Assembly (NCBI RefSeq): GCF_900078335.1
Contig: NZ_FKBR01000011.1
Coordinates: 334,894 to 398,893 of the forward strand
Direction of reading: 5' to 3'
DNA from: Bordetella trematum
GTDB taxonomy: Bacteria > Pseudomonadota > Gammaproteobacteria > Burkholderiales > Burkholderiaceae_B
Length of the DNA: 64,000 nt
The notes under the pieces: generated by a model
Told to the model about the DNA's origin: nothing
Databases searched by the model: none
What the model saw: only the letters and a program-made list of their open reading frames with translations
In this document: positions 51,463-60,558 of the stretch, in pieces
Layout: every line of letters begins with the position of its first letter
Numbering within the stretch: position 1 is the stretch's first letter
Made by a program: the position numbers and the translations under genes

Positions 51463-52377
51463 TCAGAACGGCGCGTCGCCTTCGATCGTGGTGCGGTACA
51501 GCGTGCGGCGCAGTTGCGCCGGGCAACCGGTCGCCAGATGGATCAGACTGCGGTTGTCCCAGAACACCAGATCGTGGGCACGCCATTGGTGCCGATAGAC
51601 ATGCGCGGCGCGCACGCTGTGGGCGAACAGCTCATCCAGCACCTGACGGCTCTCGTCCTCGGGCAGCCCTTCGATGCGCGTGGTAAAGCCTTCGCTGACG
51701 AAAAGCGCGCGGCGCCCGGTCTCCGGATGGGTACGCACGACCGGATGCACCACCTCGCGCACTTGTGCCAGCTGCTCGGGGCTGAGGTTCGGCCGCCAGT
51801 TGCCGCGCTGCTGGAGTTCGCCATACTTGGCCAGATAGGAATGCACCGCGCGACGGCCATGCACCGCTGCCAGAAGAGCGGCCGGCAAGGTGTCGTAGGC
51901 CAGGTGCATGTTCGCGAACAGGGTATCGCCGCCTTCGGCGGGCAATTCCTGGGCATGCAGCAAGGACCCCAGGCTGGGGATGGCCTTATACGAAATATCG
52001 GAATGCCAGTAGCGCCCCGCATCGCCCAGCCCCACCGGCCGGCCGTCCTCCACAACGTTGGACACCACCAGGATTTCCGGATGGCCGGGCAGGTGAAACT
52101 GATGCAGCACATGAATCATCAGGCGGCCGAAGCGGCGGCTGAAATCGATATGCTGCTGCGGCGTGATCCGCTGATCGCGAAACACCAGCACATGATGATC
52201 GAGGTGCGCCTGATGAATGCGCGAGAAATCGGCGCTACCGAGTTCACGGCTCAGGTCCAGACCCAGCACCTCGGCGCCGGTACCCTCGGCAAATGGCACG
52301 ATCTCGAACTCGTGCGCAGCCAACGGCGCTGGCGGCTGCCAGGTTTCGGTGGGGCGAATGGCGGTGCTGACGGACAT
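51463..52377 (-). CDS. TauD/TfdA family alpha-ketoglutarate-dependent dioxygenase
   Basis: A 304-aa non-haem iron enzyme. The iron ligands are the His and Asp in YWHSDISYKAIPSLGSLLHA and a distal His in DNRSLIHLATG; the 2-oxoglutarate Arg is in LRRTLYRTTIEG. Relatives use 2-oxoglutarate and oxygen to release sulfite from taurine, or to cleave 2,4-D or related ethers. As the first gene of a dioxygenase-receptor-ATPase-permease operon it suggests taurine or a related sulfonate as substrate, but the gene order differs from tauABCD. Confidence 0.9.
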   Translation of the reverse strand: MSVSTAIRPTETWQPPAPLAAHEFEIVPFAEGTGAEVLGLDLSRELGSADFSRIHQAHLDHHVLVFRDQRITPQQHIDFSRRFGRLMIHVLHQFHLPGHPEILVVSNVVEDGRPVGLGDAGRYWHSDISYKAIPSLGSLLHAQELPAEGGDTLFANMHLAYDTLPAALLAAVHGRRAVHSYLAKYGELQQRGNWRPNLSPEQLAQVREVVHPVVRTHPETGRRALFVSEGFTTRIEGLPEDESRQVLDELFAHSVRAAHVYRHQWRAHDLVFWDNRSLIHLATGCPAQLRRTLYRTTIEGDAPF

Positions 52378-52457
52378 GATCGGCTCCTTGTCGGGATGGC
52401 TTTGGAGCGACCCATTATGGAAACCCCGCTCATGGCGGCCAACGAAGAATTCGGTGT

Positions 52458-52852
52458 TTATTCACAGCCCGACGTCATAAATCCAGGCTGTGATTAACTT
52501 ATTCCACAGGGATGCACACGCCGGCGAAAATCCCCCCTCCCAGGGAGAAATGCGGTTTCCAACAAAAAACGTACTGTCATTTTCAACAGAGTTATCCACA
52601 GAATCTGTCCCGGCTGCTATGAAAACCTGCCATCAAAAGCTGTGGAAAAGACTGTGAAAAGCGGGTGGAAACTCGGTGAATATGCTGTGGGCAAGCTGTC
52701 CATAACTGACCCAAAGCTGTGCATAAGCAGGGCGGACTCCAGCGGAAATGGCGCATTTCCCGCAGCTGACCGGGTATCGGCATCGGCGCGCGCCCCGGCC
52801 CATTTCTCGTACTCGCCAAGCCATGCCCGCTCGGCGACGTGCCTTGTCCACA
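52458..52852. other. Candidate oriC: cluster of DnaA boxes before mnmE
   Basis: In the 556-bp gap 52378-52933, which has no credible gene, three sequences match TTATNCACA exactly (52458-52466 plus, 52592-52600 plus, 52718-52726 minus). Four more have one mismatch (52489-52497 minus, 52641-52649 minus, 52697-52705 minus, 52844-52852 plus). TTATTCCACA at 52499-52508 is a further near match. An AT-richer stretch lies at about 52560-52600. Genes to the left of this neighbourhood (dnaA-dnaN-gyrB) and the cluster rpmH-yidC/mnmE diverge. This density is far above that of any other gap in the window, so I propose it as the replication origin. Confidence 0.65.
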
Positions 52853-52933
52853 ACCCGGCCCGGGCAGGCGGGGCAGGCCGCGACCAGCGGGTATAGTCCG
52901 CTATTGACCTGATTTTCTGCCTTGATTCCCGCC

Positions 52934-54289
52934 ATGAGTGCAAGCCTTCCCATCGCCGCCATCGCCACCGCCCCCGGACGCGGCGGCATCGGTGTCGTGC
53001 GCGTTTCGGGCCCGCGTCTGGATGCCTACATCCGTGATCTGCTGGGCCGCGACCTGACCCCACGCCACGCCCATTACCTGCCTTTCACCACGGCCGAAGG
53101 CGAACACATCGACGAAGGCATTGCGCTTTACTTCAAAGGGCCGCACTCCTATACCGGCGAAGACGTATTGGAATTGCAAGGCCATGGCGGCCCGGCGGTC
53201 CTCAAGCGCCTGCTGGCACGTTGCCTGCAGGCCGGCCACGGCCTGGGCATGCGCCTGGCAGAACCCGGCGAATTCACACGCCGGGCCTTTCTCAACGACC
53301 GCCTGGACCTGGCCCAGGCCGAAGCTGTCGCCGACCTGATCGACGCCTCTTCCGAGGCGGCCGCGCGCGGCGCCATGGCCTCGCTGTCGGGGGATTTCTC
53401 ACGCCGCGTCAACGCCCTGGCCGAGCGCATCATCCATCTGCGCATGCTGGTCGAAGCCACGCTGGATTTCCCCGAAGAAGAAATCGACTTCCTGGAAAAA
53501 TACCAGGCCCGTCCTGCGCTCGACGGCCTGCGCGAGGACCTGCATGCGCTCATTGCCCAGGCCCGGCAGGGCGTCATCCTGCGCGAAGGCCTGCATGTCG
53601 TGCTGGCGGGCCAACCCAATGTCGGCAAAAGCAGTCTGCTCAATGCCCTGGCCGGCGACGATATCGCCATCGTGACCCCCATCGCCGGCACCACGCGCGA
53701 CAAAGTCGTCCAGGAAATCCACATCGAAGGCGTGCCGCTGCACATCGTCGATACCGCCGGCCTGCGCGATACCGATGACACCGTCGAGAGTCTGGGCATC
53801 GAACGCAGCTGGAAGGAAATCGAACGCGCCGACCTCATCCTGCACCTGCAGGACGCCACCGCCCCTGGCGATGTGCTCGACAAGGCCATCACCGCCAGAT
53901 TGCCGGCGCGCACCCCCGTGCTGTCCGTCTACAACAAGACGGACCTGCTGGCGCCTGACGCGCCCCCCCTGCCGCAAGGCGCCATCGGCATCTCCGCACG
54001 CCAAGGGCAGGGCCTGGACACGCTGCGCACGCGCCTGCTGCAACTGGCCGGCTGGAACCCCGGCGGCGAATCGCCCTGGCTCGCGCGCGAACGCCACGTC
54101 CATGCCCTGCAAGCGGCCGCCGAACACCTCGAACTCGCCGCCGAACACGCCACCCACGACGACCGCGTGCTCGACCTCTTCGCCGAAGAACTGCGCCTGG
54201 CCCACGATAGCCTGGGCAACATCACCGGCAAGTTCACCAGCGACGATCTGTTGGGCGAGATTTTTTCTAGCTTCTGCATCGGGAAGTAG
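52934..54289 (+). CDS. mnmE: tRNA uridine-5-carboxymethylaminomethyl modification GTPase
   Basis: A 451-aa GTPase that works with MnmG to modify the wobble uridine of several tRNAs. The N-terminal folate-binding domain starts [23 protein letters not shown]. The G domain has [16 protein letters not shown] (G1), GTTRDKV (G2), DTAGLRDT (G3) and NKTD (G4). It ends with the catalytic CIGK motif. The ATG at 52934 has no strong ribosome site. A -10-like TATAGT (52892-52897) lies 37 bp upstream. mnmG is not in the window. Confidence 0.97.
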   Translation: MSASLPIAAIATAPGRGGIGVVRVSGPRLDAYIRDLLGRDLTPRHAHYLPFTTAEGEHIDEGIALYFKGPHSYTGEDVLELQGHGGPAVLKRLLARCLQAGHGLGMRLAEPGEFTRRAFLNDRLDLAQAEAVADLIDASSEAAARGAMASLSGDFSRRVNALAERIIHLRMLVEATLDFPEEEIDFLEKYQARPALDGLREDLHALIAQARQGVILREGLHVVLAGQPNVGKSSLLNALAGDDIAIVTPIAGTTRDKVVQEIHIEGVPLHIVDTAGLRDTDDTVESLGIERSWKEIERADLILHLQDATAPGDVLDKAITARLPARTPVLSVYNKTDLLAPDAPPLPQGAIGISARQGQGLDTLRTRLLQLAGWNPGGESPWLARERHVHALQAAAEHLELAAEHATHDDRVLDLFAEELRLAHDSLGNITGKFTSDDLLGEIFSSFCIGK

Positions 54290-54301
54290 CGACGAAGGGG
54301 T

Positions 54302-55708
54302 TCATGCCGTGCCCCAGCCCAGCGCCTTGTACAAGGCCACCACATAAAAATGCGAGGCCATCTCGGCCTGGGCGACGTCCTGTTTCAGGCGGAACAGTTC
54401 ACGCTGGTTTTCCAGCACCGACAGGTAGCTGCCGGATCCTGCCTGATAGCGCTTGCGGGCAATATCGAAGGCGCGTTCGGCATGGTCGGCAGACTGCATC
54501 AGCGAGCCCATGTAGCGCTGGTGCTCGGTGAGGCTGACGACGGCGTTCTCGACTTCTTCCTGGGCCTGCAGGAGGGCCTGCTCATATTGCGCCTGGGCCC
54601 CTTGTGACAGGGCCTGCGTGCCGCGCAGGCGCGCACGCGCATTGCCCAGCCGCAGGGCGGGCCAGGTGGCTCCGGGGGCCAGGTCGAAGGCGCGCGTGGC
54701 AGCATGCCCGAAGTCGGCTCCGCGCAGAGCGAAAAAACCGATGAAGCCGCCCAGATCGAAACGGGGATACAGCTCGGCCGTGGCCGCCGCCACGTCGTGC
54801 ACGCTGGCGGCCCACTGTCGTTCGGCCCGGCGCACGTCGGGACGGTTACGGATGAGGGCGTCCACATCGCCCAGCGGCAGCTGACGAGAAAAAGGCTGCG
54901 CGGAAGGGGGCGGCACCGTCAGTTCACCCTGGCCCGGACGTTGCCCTGTCAGTACATCCAGGCGCATGCGCGCCTGTTGCAGGGCGGCAGTCAGCGGTGC
55001 GATGTCGGCTTCGCTGCGCATCAGCTGGCTGCGGGCGTTTTCCAGGTCTTCAGGCAGGCCGCTGCCGGCCCGCCGATGCGCGTCGATCAGCTGCACAGTT
55101 TCGCGCCAGTTGCCGACCTGCTGCTGCGCCACAGCCAGGCGACGCATCAGACCCTGCGCGTCGAAGTAGCTGCGCGCCACCTCGGCGGCAATGCTCAGCC
55201 GCATGAGCTCCAGCTCGGCTTCGCTGGCCTGTGCACGCGCCTGCGCGGCCTGGCTCAGCCGTTCCAGGCGACGAAAGACATCGATTTCCCACTGCATATC
55301 GAAACCGGCCCGCCAGGACTCCGACAGCGTACGCACGGGTTTACCGTGTTCGTCGAACTGCTGCTGGCTGCCACGCTGATAGCCCGCCGAGGCCGTCACG
55401 CCAGGCACGCGGTCCCATTGACGCTCATCGAACACCGCCCGGGCAGCCAGAAGATTGGCCTGCGCCTGGCGGATGTCATGGTTGTGGATCAGGGCGGCGT
55501 CGACCCATTGGGCCAGCACCGGATCGTCAAACAGGGTCCACCACTGCGCCGCGACGCTATCGGCCGGCACGCCCGCATGGTCCGCAGCCTGGGGGCTGTG
55601 CAGCGCGATCGGGGCGATGGGGAGCGGTTCGTACTGCGGTCCCACTGCGCAACCCGCCAGCGCCAGCAGGGCGGCCAGCATGCCGGCCTTGGATGAATAC
55701 ATGGTCAT
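54302..55708 (-). CDS. RND efflux outer-membrane lipoprotein (OpmD/NodT type)
   Basis: A 468-aa TolC-like channel. The N-terminal MYSSKAGMLAALLALAGCAVG ends with a lipobox (LAGC), so it is a lipoprotein of the NodT family. Two repeats of the OEP domain follow, with family blocks WWTLFDDPVLAQWVDAAL, LSIAAEVARSYFDAQGLMRRLAVAQQQV, RNRPDVRRAERQWAASVHDV and YQAGSGSYLSVLENQRELF. The ATG at 55708 follows AGGAAAACTATC. An upstream ATG at 55723 overlaps the stop of the pump gene. It is the last gene of the four-gene efflux operon. Confidence 0.92.
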   Translation of the reverse strand: MTMYSSKAGMLAALLALAGCAVGPQYEPLPIAPIALHSPQAADHAGVPADSVAAQWWTLFDDPVLAQWVDAALIHNHDIRQAQANLLAARAVFDERQWDRVPGVTASAGYQRGSQQQFDEHGKPVRTLSESWRAGFDMQWEIDVFRRLERLSQAAQARAQASEAELELMRLSIAAEVARSYFDAQGLMRRLAVAQQQVGNWRETVQLIDAHRRAGSGLPEDLENARSQLMRSEADIAPLTAALQQARMRLDVLTGQRPGQGELTVPPPSAQPFSRQLPLGDVDALIRNRPDVRRAERQWAASVHDVAAATAELYPRFDLGGFIGFFALRGADFGHAATRAFDLAPGATWPALRLGNARARLRGTQALSQGAQAQYEQALLQAQEEVENAVVSLTEHQRYMGSLMQSADHAERAFDIARKRYQAGSGSYLSVLENQRELFRLKQDVAQAEMASHFYVVALYKALGWGTA

Positions 55709-55719
55709 GATAGTTTTCC

Positions 55720-58700
55720 TCATGCCGCCGGCCCTTGTTCCAGGCGGTCGATCTGCGCCAGCATGCGCGCACGCGGCGTGACGATGCGGTGATCGCGCGC
55801 CAGCCAGGCGTAGACCGTCGGCAACACGAACAGCGTGAACACCGTGCCGACAAGCATGCCGCAGACGATCACAACGCCCAGGCCGAAACGACTGTTGGCG
55901 CCGGCCCCGCTGGCAAACAGCAACGGCACCACGCCAAAGGCCATGGCGCCGGTCGTCATCAAGACCGGGCGCAGGCGGATCTGGGCCGCGCGGATGATGG
56001 CCGACACCTTGTCCAATCCCTGGTGGACCTGGAGTTCGTTGGCAAACTCCACCATCAGAATGCCGTGCTTGCTGATCAGGCCGATCAAGGTCACCAGGCC
56101 GATCTGCGTGTAGATGTTCAACGTTGCCCAACCCAGCGCCAGCGGCAGCAATGCGCCGCAGATCGACAGCGGCACCGTGATCAGGATGATGAGCGGATCC
56201 ACCAGGCTTTCATACTGTGCCGCCAGCACCAGATAGATCACCACCAGCGCGGCCAGGAAGGCAAACACCAGCGCGCTGCCTTCCTGCACGTACTGGCGCG
56301 ACTCGGATTGCCAGTCGTGGCTGAAACCCGGCGGCAGATCGGCGACTGCCTGCTCCAGGAAGGCAACCGCCTGGCCCAGCGAGACACCCGGGGCAGGGAT
56401 GCCCTGCAGCGTGGCCGCGTTCTGCTGATCGAACTGGTTCAGGCGATTGGGCTCGACCTGCAGATCCAGCGTAACCACGGTAGACAAAGGCACCAACTGG
56501 CCATCCCCGGTACGCACGAACTGGCGCGCCAAGGCCTGCGGCGTCAGGCGCTGGTCGCGCACGCTTTGCGGAATCACATCATAGGAGCGGCCATGCAGAG
56601 CGAAACGGTTGATGTAGTTCTCGCCCACCAGCACCCCCAGCGAATCGCCGATGTCCTGCAGCCGGATCCCCAGGCTGGCCGCCTTGGCGCGATCGATCGA
56701 CACCTGCACCACCGGGTTGTCGTACTCGAGGTCACTGTCGACCACCACGAACAGGCCGCTCTCTCGCGCGCGCTGCTTGATGCCTTCCATGGCCTCGTAG
56801 ATCACCGGATAGTCCTGGGCGCTGCGCAACACCATCTGCACCGGCAAGCCGCCGCTGGACCCCGGCAGGGGCGCCACCTGGAACGCGAAAATGCTGCTGC
56901 CCTCTATCTCACCGACTTCGCGCTGCAGTTGGGCCACCACCTCCGGCTCCTTGCGCTGGCGTTCGCTCCATTCGGACAGGTTCACCCCGCCAAAACTGGC
57001 CGCCGGCCCATCGGTGCCGCTGATGATCCACGTCCCGACACTCTCGGGGATACGCTGCATGACCTGATGCAGGGAATCGGAAAAGCGTTCGGCGTACTCC
57101 AGGCTGGCGTGTTGGGGAGATTTCACCGCGGCCAGGACCGCCGCCTGATCTTCCGCAGGCGCCAGCTCGCGCTTGGGAAGCTGATACAGCAGAGGCAGGC
57201 TCAGGCAGACCAGCACGGCCACCGCGCCGCTGATCCAGCGCCGCTTGAGCGAGGCCTGAAGAATGCGGCCATAACGCTGCGAAAGCCCGCCAAAGACATG
57301 CTCGGCCATGCGCGCCATGCGGCCTTCCTGCTGCCCCGATGCCAGCAGCAAGGAACTCATCACCGGCGAAAGCGTGAGCGCCACAATGCCGGATACCACC
57401 ACGGCGCCGGCCAGCGTCAGCGCAAATTCGCGAAACAGCGCACCGGTCAGGCCGCCCATCAGGCCGATGGGCGCATAGACCGCCGCCAGCGTCAGCGTCA
57501 TGGCCACGACAGGGCCGGCAATCTCGCGCGCCCCTGCCAGCGCTGCAGCCACCGGCGATTTGCCCTCCTCGATGTGGCGGTGCACGTTCTCCACCACCAC
57601 GATGGCATCGTCGACGACCAGGCCGATGGCCAGCACCATCGCCAGCAACGTCAACAGATTGATGCTGAATCCGAAAGCCAGCATCAGGGCCGCCGCCCCC
57701 AGCATGGACAGCGGGATCGCCACGACCGGAATGATCACGCTGCGCAGCGATCCCAGGCACAGCCAGATCACCACCACCACAATCAAAACGGCTTCGGTCA
57801 GCGTGTGCATCACTTCGCTGATCGAGGCCTCGATAAAGCGCGCCCGTTCGTAAACCATCTGCACCTTCACGCCGGGCGGCAAGGTCTTCTGGATCTCGGG
57901 CAGCAGATCACGAATGCCCTGCACGATGATCAAAGGATTGCCACGAGGCGTGGGATAGACCGACAGATACACCGCCGGCTCGCCGTCCATCTGCGCACTG
58001 GTCTGGGTAGCCGCCGCGCCCAGTTCGACGGTGCCCACGTCGCGCAGTCGCACCAGACCGTTGCCGTCGTTGCGGATCACCAGATCGCGGAATTCTTCTA
58101 CGCTGCCCAGGTCGGAGTTCACGCGCACATTGGCGATCACGTACTGGCCGCGTACCTGTCCGGGCGCGGCCTGATAATTGTTGCGCCGCACCGCCTCGGC
58201 CACATCGGCCGCGGTCAACCCGCGTCCGGCCAGACGATCCGAGTCCAGCCACAGCCGCATAGCGAGTTTCTGCCCGCCTTCGACCTGAGCGCGGGCCACG
58301 CCGTCGATGCCGGAGACCAGCGGCTCGACCACGCGCGACAGATAATCCGTCAGTTCGGGAATGGACAGATCGCCAGTCGTAAAGCCGACATAGGCGACTG
58401 CCGTGGAGTCGCCCGCCGACAGCTCCACCACCGGATCGTAGGCCCGCTCGGGCAGGCGATAGCGCACCTGATTGACCTTGGCCATCGCTTCGGTGAGCGC
58501 CTGCGTGGAATCACGATTCAGCGCCATGCGCAGCGTCACGAGGCTGCGACCCTGCACCGAAGACGAGGACAGGTAATCGATGCCCTCGACCGACGAGACG
58601 GCCTGGGCAATGGGCTGCGTGACGAAGCCCTGCATGAGCTCGGCCGACGCCCCTGGATACTCGGTGGTGACGGTGATGGTGGAAGTCTCCAGCATGGGAT

Positions 58701-58809
58701 ATTGCCGGATCGGCAATTTGCTCAAGGCAAACGCGCCCAGCAACACGATCAGGCTGCTGACTACGAGCGCCAGCACCGGCCGGCGAACAAACAGATCAGT
58801 GAATTTCAT
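55720..58809 (-). CDS. RND efflux pump, inner-membrane transporter (MexI-like)
   Basis: A 1029-aa HAE1-type proton-driven pump. It starts MKFTDLFVRRPVLALVVSSLIVLLGAFALSKLPIRQYPMLE; TM4 carries the proton-relay Asp pair in GLVVDDAIVVVENVHRHIEEGKSP, and the two large periplasmic loops are present, with GRSYDVIPQSVRDQRLTP in the docking region. Its length equals that of Pseudomonas MexI (known as 1029 aa). It starts inside the stop of the fusion-protein gene (4-nt overlap), so the two are coupled. Expected to expel lipophilic or redox-active compounds; the range is unknown. Confidence 0.95.
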   Translation of the reverse strand: MKFTDLFVRRPVLALVVSSLIVLLGAFALSKLPIRQYPMLETSTITVTTEYPGASAELMQGFVTQPIAQAVSSVEGIDYLSSSSVQGRSLVTLRMALNRDSTQALTEAMAKVNQVRYRLPERAYDPVVELSAGDSTAVAYVGFTTGDLSIPELTDYLSRVVEPLVSGIDGVARAQVEGGQKLAMRLWLDSDRLAGRGLTAADVAEAVRRNNYQAAPGQVRGQYVIANVRVNSDLGSVEEFRDLVIRNDGNGLVRLRDVGTVELGAAATQTSAQMDGEPAVYLSVYPTPRGNPLIIVQGIRDLLPEIQKTLPPGVKVQMVYERARFIEASISEVMHTLTEAVLIVVVVIWLCLGSLRSVIIPVVAIPLSMLGAAALMLAFGFSINLLTLLAMVLAIGLVVDDAIVVVENVHRHIEEGKSPVAAALAGAREIAGPVVAMTLTLAAVYAPIGLMGGLTGALFREFALTLAGAVVVSGIVALTLSPVMSSLLLASGQQEGRMARMAEHVFGGLSQRYGRILQASLKRRWISGAVAVLVCLSLPLLYQLPKRELAPAEDQAAVLAAVKSPQHASLEYAERFSDSLHQVMQRIPESVGTWIISGTDGPAASFGGVNLSEWSERQRKEPEVVAQLQREVGEIEGSSIFAFQVAPLPGSSGGLPVQMVLRSAQDYPVIYEAMEGIKQRARESGLFVVVDSDLEYDNPVVQVSIDRAKAASLGIRLQDIGDSLGVLVGENYINRFALHGRSYDVIPQSVRDQRLTPQALARQFVRTGDGQLVPLSTVVTLDLQVEPNRLNQFDQQNAATLQGIPAPGVSLGQAVAFLEQAVADLPPGFSHDWQSESRQYVQEGSALVFAFLAALVVIYLVLAAQYESLVDPLIILITVPLSICGALLPLALGWATLNIYTQIGLVTLIGLISKHGILMVEFANELQVHQGLDKVSAIIRAAQIRLRPVLMTTGAMAFGVVPLLFASGAGANSRFGLGVVIVCGMLVGTVFTLFVLPTVYAWLARDHRIVTPRARMLAQIDRLEQGPAA

Positions 58810-59918
58810 GATGCCTGCTCCTGAGCCGCACCGGCCGGCGCCTCATGCAGGACATCGCGCGCGGCCACATCGATAGGCATGCCATCGCTGAGCTTGATCT
58901 GCCCCGACACCACCACGCGGTCGCCTTCGTTCAGGCCCTGCAGGATTTCCACCAGGCCTTGCCAGCGCTCGCCCGTCTTGACCGCCACGCGATGCACGGT
59001 AGGCGGCTGATCGCCCTCGGTACGCGCCACAAAGACGGTCTGCCCATACGCGGTGTAGGTCACTGCGGTTTCTGGCACCGTCAGTACCGACACCGGTTGC
59101 GGCGGCTTGACCTGGACATTGGCGAACATGCCGGCTCGCAGACGGGGATCGGCCGCATCCAGACGCGCCTGTACCTGCAGCGTGCGCGCCTTGCCCACCC
59201 ACGGATCGATGGCGCTCAGGGTGGCCGGGAAAACCTCCTGCGGCCAGGCATCCAGACGCAACTGCACCGGCTGGCCCACATGCAGATGCGGTGCCGCCAG
59301 CTCATCGAGCGAGAAATTCACCTTCAAGCCCTGCGTGTCGATCAGGCTCACGATGGCCTCGCCGGGCTGCAGGTATTGCCCTTCATGCACGCGGCGTATG
59401 CCTGCCACGCCATCAAAGGGCGCGCGCAGCGCCTTCTGGTCGATCACCGCCTCGATGCGACGCAGCTCGCCGGCGGCCATGTCGCGCGCCGCGACCGCGT
59501 TCTCCCACTGTTCCTGCGTGGCCACTTTCTCGGCCAGCAACTTGCGCGTGCGCGCCAGCGTGGTTTCCGCGTTGCGAAGCTGAGCCCGCAGGCGCAAGCG
59601 TTCGGCCTGTTCAGGCGCGTCATTGATCTGCACCAGCAGGTCTCCGCGCCTGACGGGCTGGCCCGAATCAAAGGCGATACGGACAATGCGCCCAGCCACT
59701 TCGGAGGCCAGCGCCACCTGACGGGCGGCCTCCAGCTCACCCACCCCGTGCAACGTGCGCGGCGCCTGACCGCGCACGACGGAAGACAGCGCCACCTTGG
59801 GATTGGGCCAGGCGCCGCCGTCCTGGGCGGCGCTGTCGCGCAACAGCCAAACCCCCGAGGCAATGGCGCCGGCGATCACGACGGCCGTGACGACCGCCCA
59901 TTTTTTCTTGTTGCTCAT
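58806..59918 (-). CDS. RND efflux membrane fusion protein (MexH-like)
   Basis: A 370-aa periplasmic adaptor with one N-terminal TM anchor (KWAVVTAVVIAGAIASGVWLL). The lipoyl domain includes GVGELEAARQVALASEVAGRIVRIAFDSGQPVRRGDLLVQIND, then a coiled-coil hairpin with LRAQLRNAETTLARTRKLLAEKVATQEQWENAVAARDMAAGEL, and the barrel domain with ALRAPFDGVAGIRRVHEGQYLQPGEAIVSLID. It connects the RND pump with the outer-membrane channel. Length equals that known for MexH (370 aa). It lies 24 nt after doxX. Confidence 0.94.
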   Translation of the reverse strand: MSNKKKWAVVTAVVIAGAIASGVWLLRDSAAQDGGAWPNPKVALSSVVRGQAPRTLHGVGELEAARQVALASEVAGRIVRIAFDSGQPVRRGDLLVQINDAPEQAERLRLRAQLRNAETTLARTRKLLAEKVATQEQWENAVAARDMAAGELRRIEAVIDQKALRAPFDGVAGIRRVHEGQYLQPGEAIVSLIDTQGLKVNFSLDELAAPHLHVGQPVQLRLDAWPQEVFPATLSAIDPWVGKARTLQVQARLDAADPRLRAGMFANVQVKPPQPVSVLTVPETAVTYTAYGQTVFVARTEGDQPPTVHRVAVKTGERWQGLVEILQGLNEGDRVVVSGQIKLSDGMPIDVAARDVLHEAPAGAAQEQAS

Positions 59919-59942
59919 TAGCTATCCTTTGCATCCTGCCGT

Positions 59943-60359
59943 TCAGACGGCCAACAGACGTTTTCGCAAGTGGCCGGCGATCGCCGCTGCCATCAAGCCG
60001 CCGATCAACGACAAGTGCTCCAGCGCCCAGAAAAGGGCCGGCTGCGCCTGATCCGCGGGCAGCGCCCAGAAACGGTGCACCACCACGATGGTCAAGGCGA
60101 GAAACACCGCCAACGCGCCGCTGCCCAGCCACAGCGCGCGGTCCAGCAGAATCAGCACCGAGCCGCCCAACAGGGTGACGGCGGTGGCAATGTTGAACAG
60201 CCAGTCCGGGTGCAGGCCGGCGCTGCGCATCTCCGCCAGGCTGGCCTCATAGGCCAGCAACTTGGCCAATCCCGAAGAGACGAAAACCACCGCCAGCAAA
60301 AGGCGGGCCAGCAGCCACAGCCAACGGCTGGTCAACACAGTGTCGAGAACATTGCGCAT
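59943..60359 (-). CDS. DoxX family membrane protein (MexG-like)
   Basis: A 138-aa inner-membrane protein with four TM helices, starting WLWLLARLLLAVVFVSSGLAKLLAYEASLAEM, the DoxX family N-terminus. It is the first gene of the efflux operon. In Pseudomonas aeruginosa a DoxX-type protein, MexG, is likewise encoded before mexH-mexI-opmD and is reported to bind the phenazine pyocyanin. The ATG at 60359 follows GGAGTTTCC. The transcript probably begins at the SoxR-type promoter 90 nt upstream. Confidence 0.9.
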   Translation of the reverse strand: MRNVLDTVLTSRWLWLLARLLLAVVFVSSGLAKLLAYEASLAEMRSAGLHPDWLFNIATAVTLLGGSVLILLDRALWLGSGALAVFLALTIVVVHRFWALPADQAQPALFWALEHLSLIGGLMAAAIAGHLRKRLLAV

Positions 60360-60457
60360 GCGCGGAAACTCCTGAATCGGCGGCTGGCTGACGGCCAGCC
60401 TTGGATGGTTGAAAACTCCCTGCTGCCGGAACACAGAATTCCCGACAGCCTGGCGAC

Positions 60458-60488
60458 ACCATAAAACCTCGACTTAAGTTGAGGTCAA
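60458..60488 (-). promoter_or_regulatory. SoxR-type promoter of the doxX-RND operon
   Basis: On the minus strand TTGACC (60488-60483) and TATGGT (60463-60458) are separated by 19 nt, the overlong spacer typical of MerR-family activation. Between and across them lies the palindrome ACCTCGACTTAAGTTGAGGT (60466-60485, one mismatched pair), very close to the SoxR site CCTCAAGTTAACTTGAGG. It reads toward doxX, 98 bp away. No soxR gene is in the window. Confidence 0.75.
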
Positions 60489-60558
60489 GAGATTTCCGGA
60501 CGGACCGGGCGCAGCTTATGATGGGCGTCTTTCCAACCGTGCTACAGGACGGCGCAGC

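Noticed and set aside
55735..58824. A 1029-codon open frame on the plus strand opposite the RND pump
   Set aside because: Exactly antisense to the pump, composed mostly of His, Gln, Arg and Asp without hydrophobic core; a GC-driven shadow.
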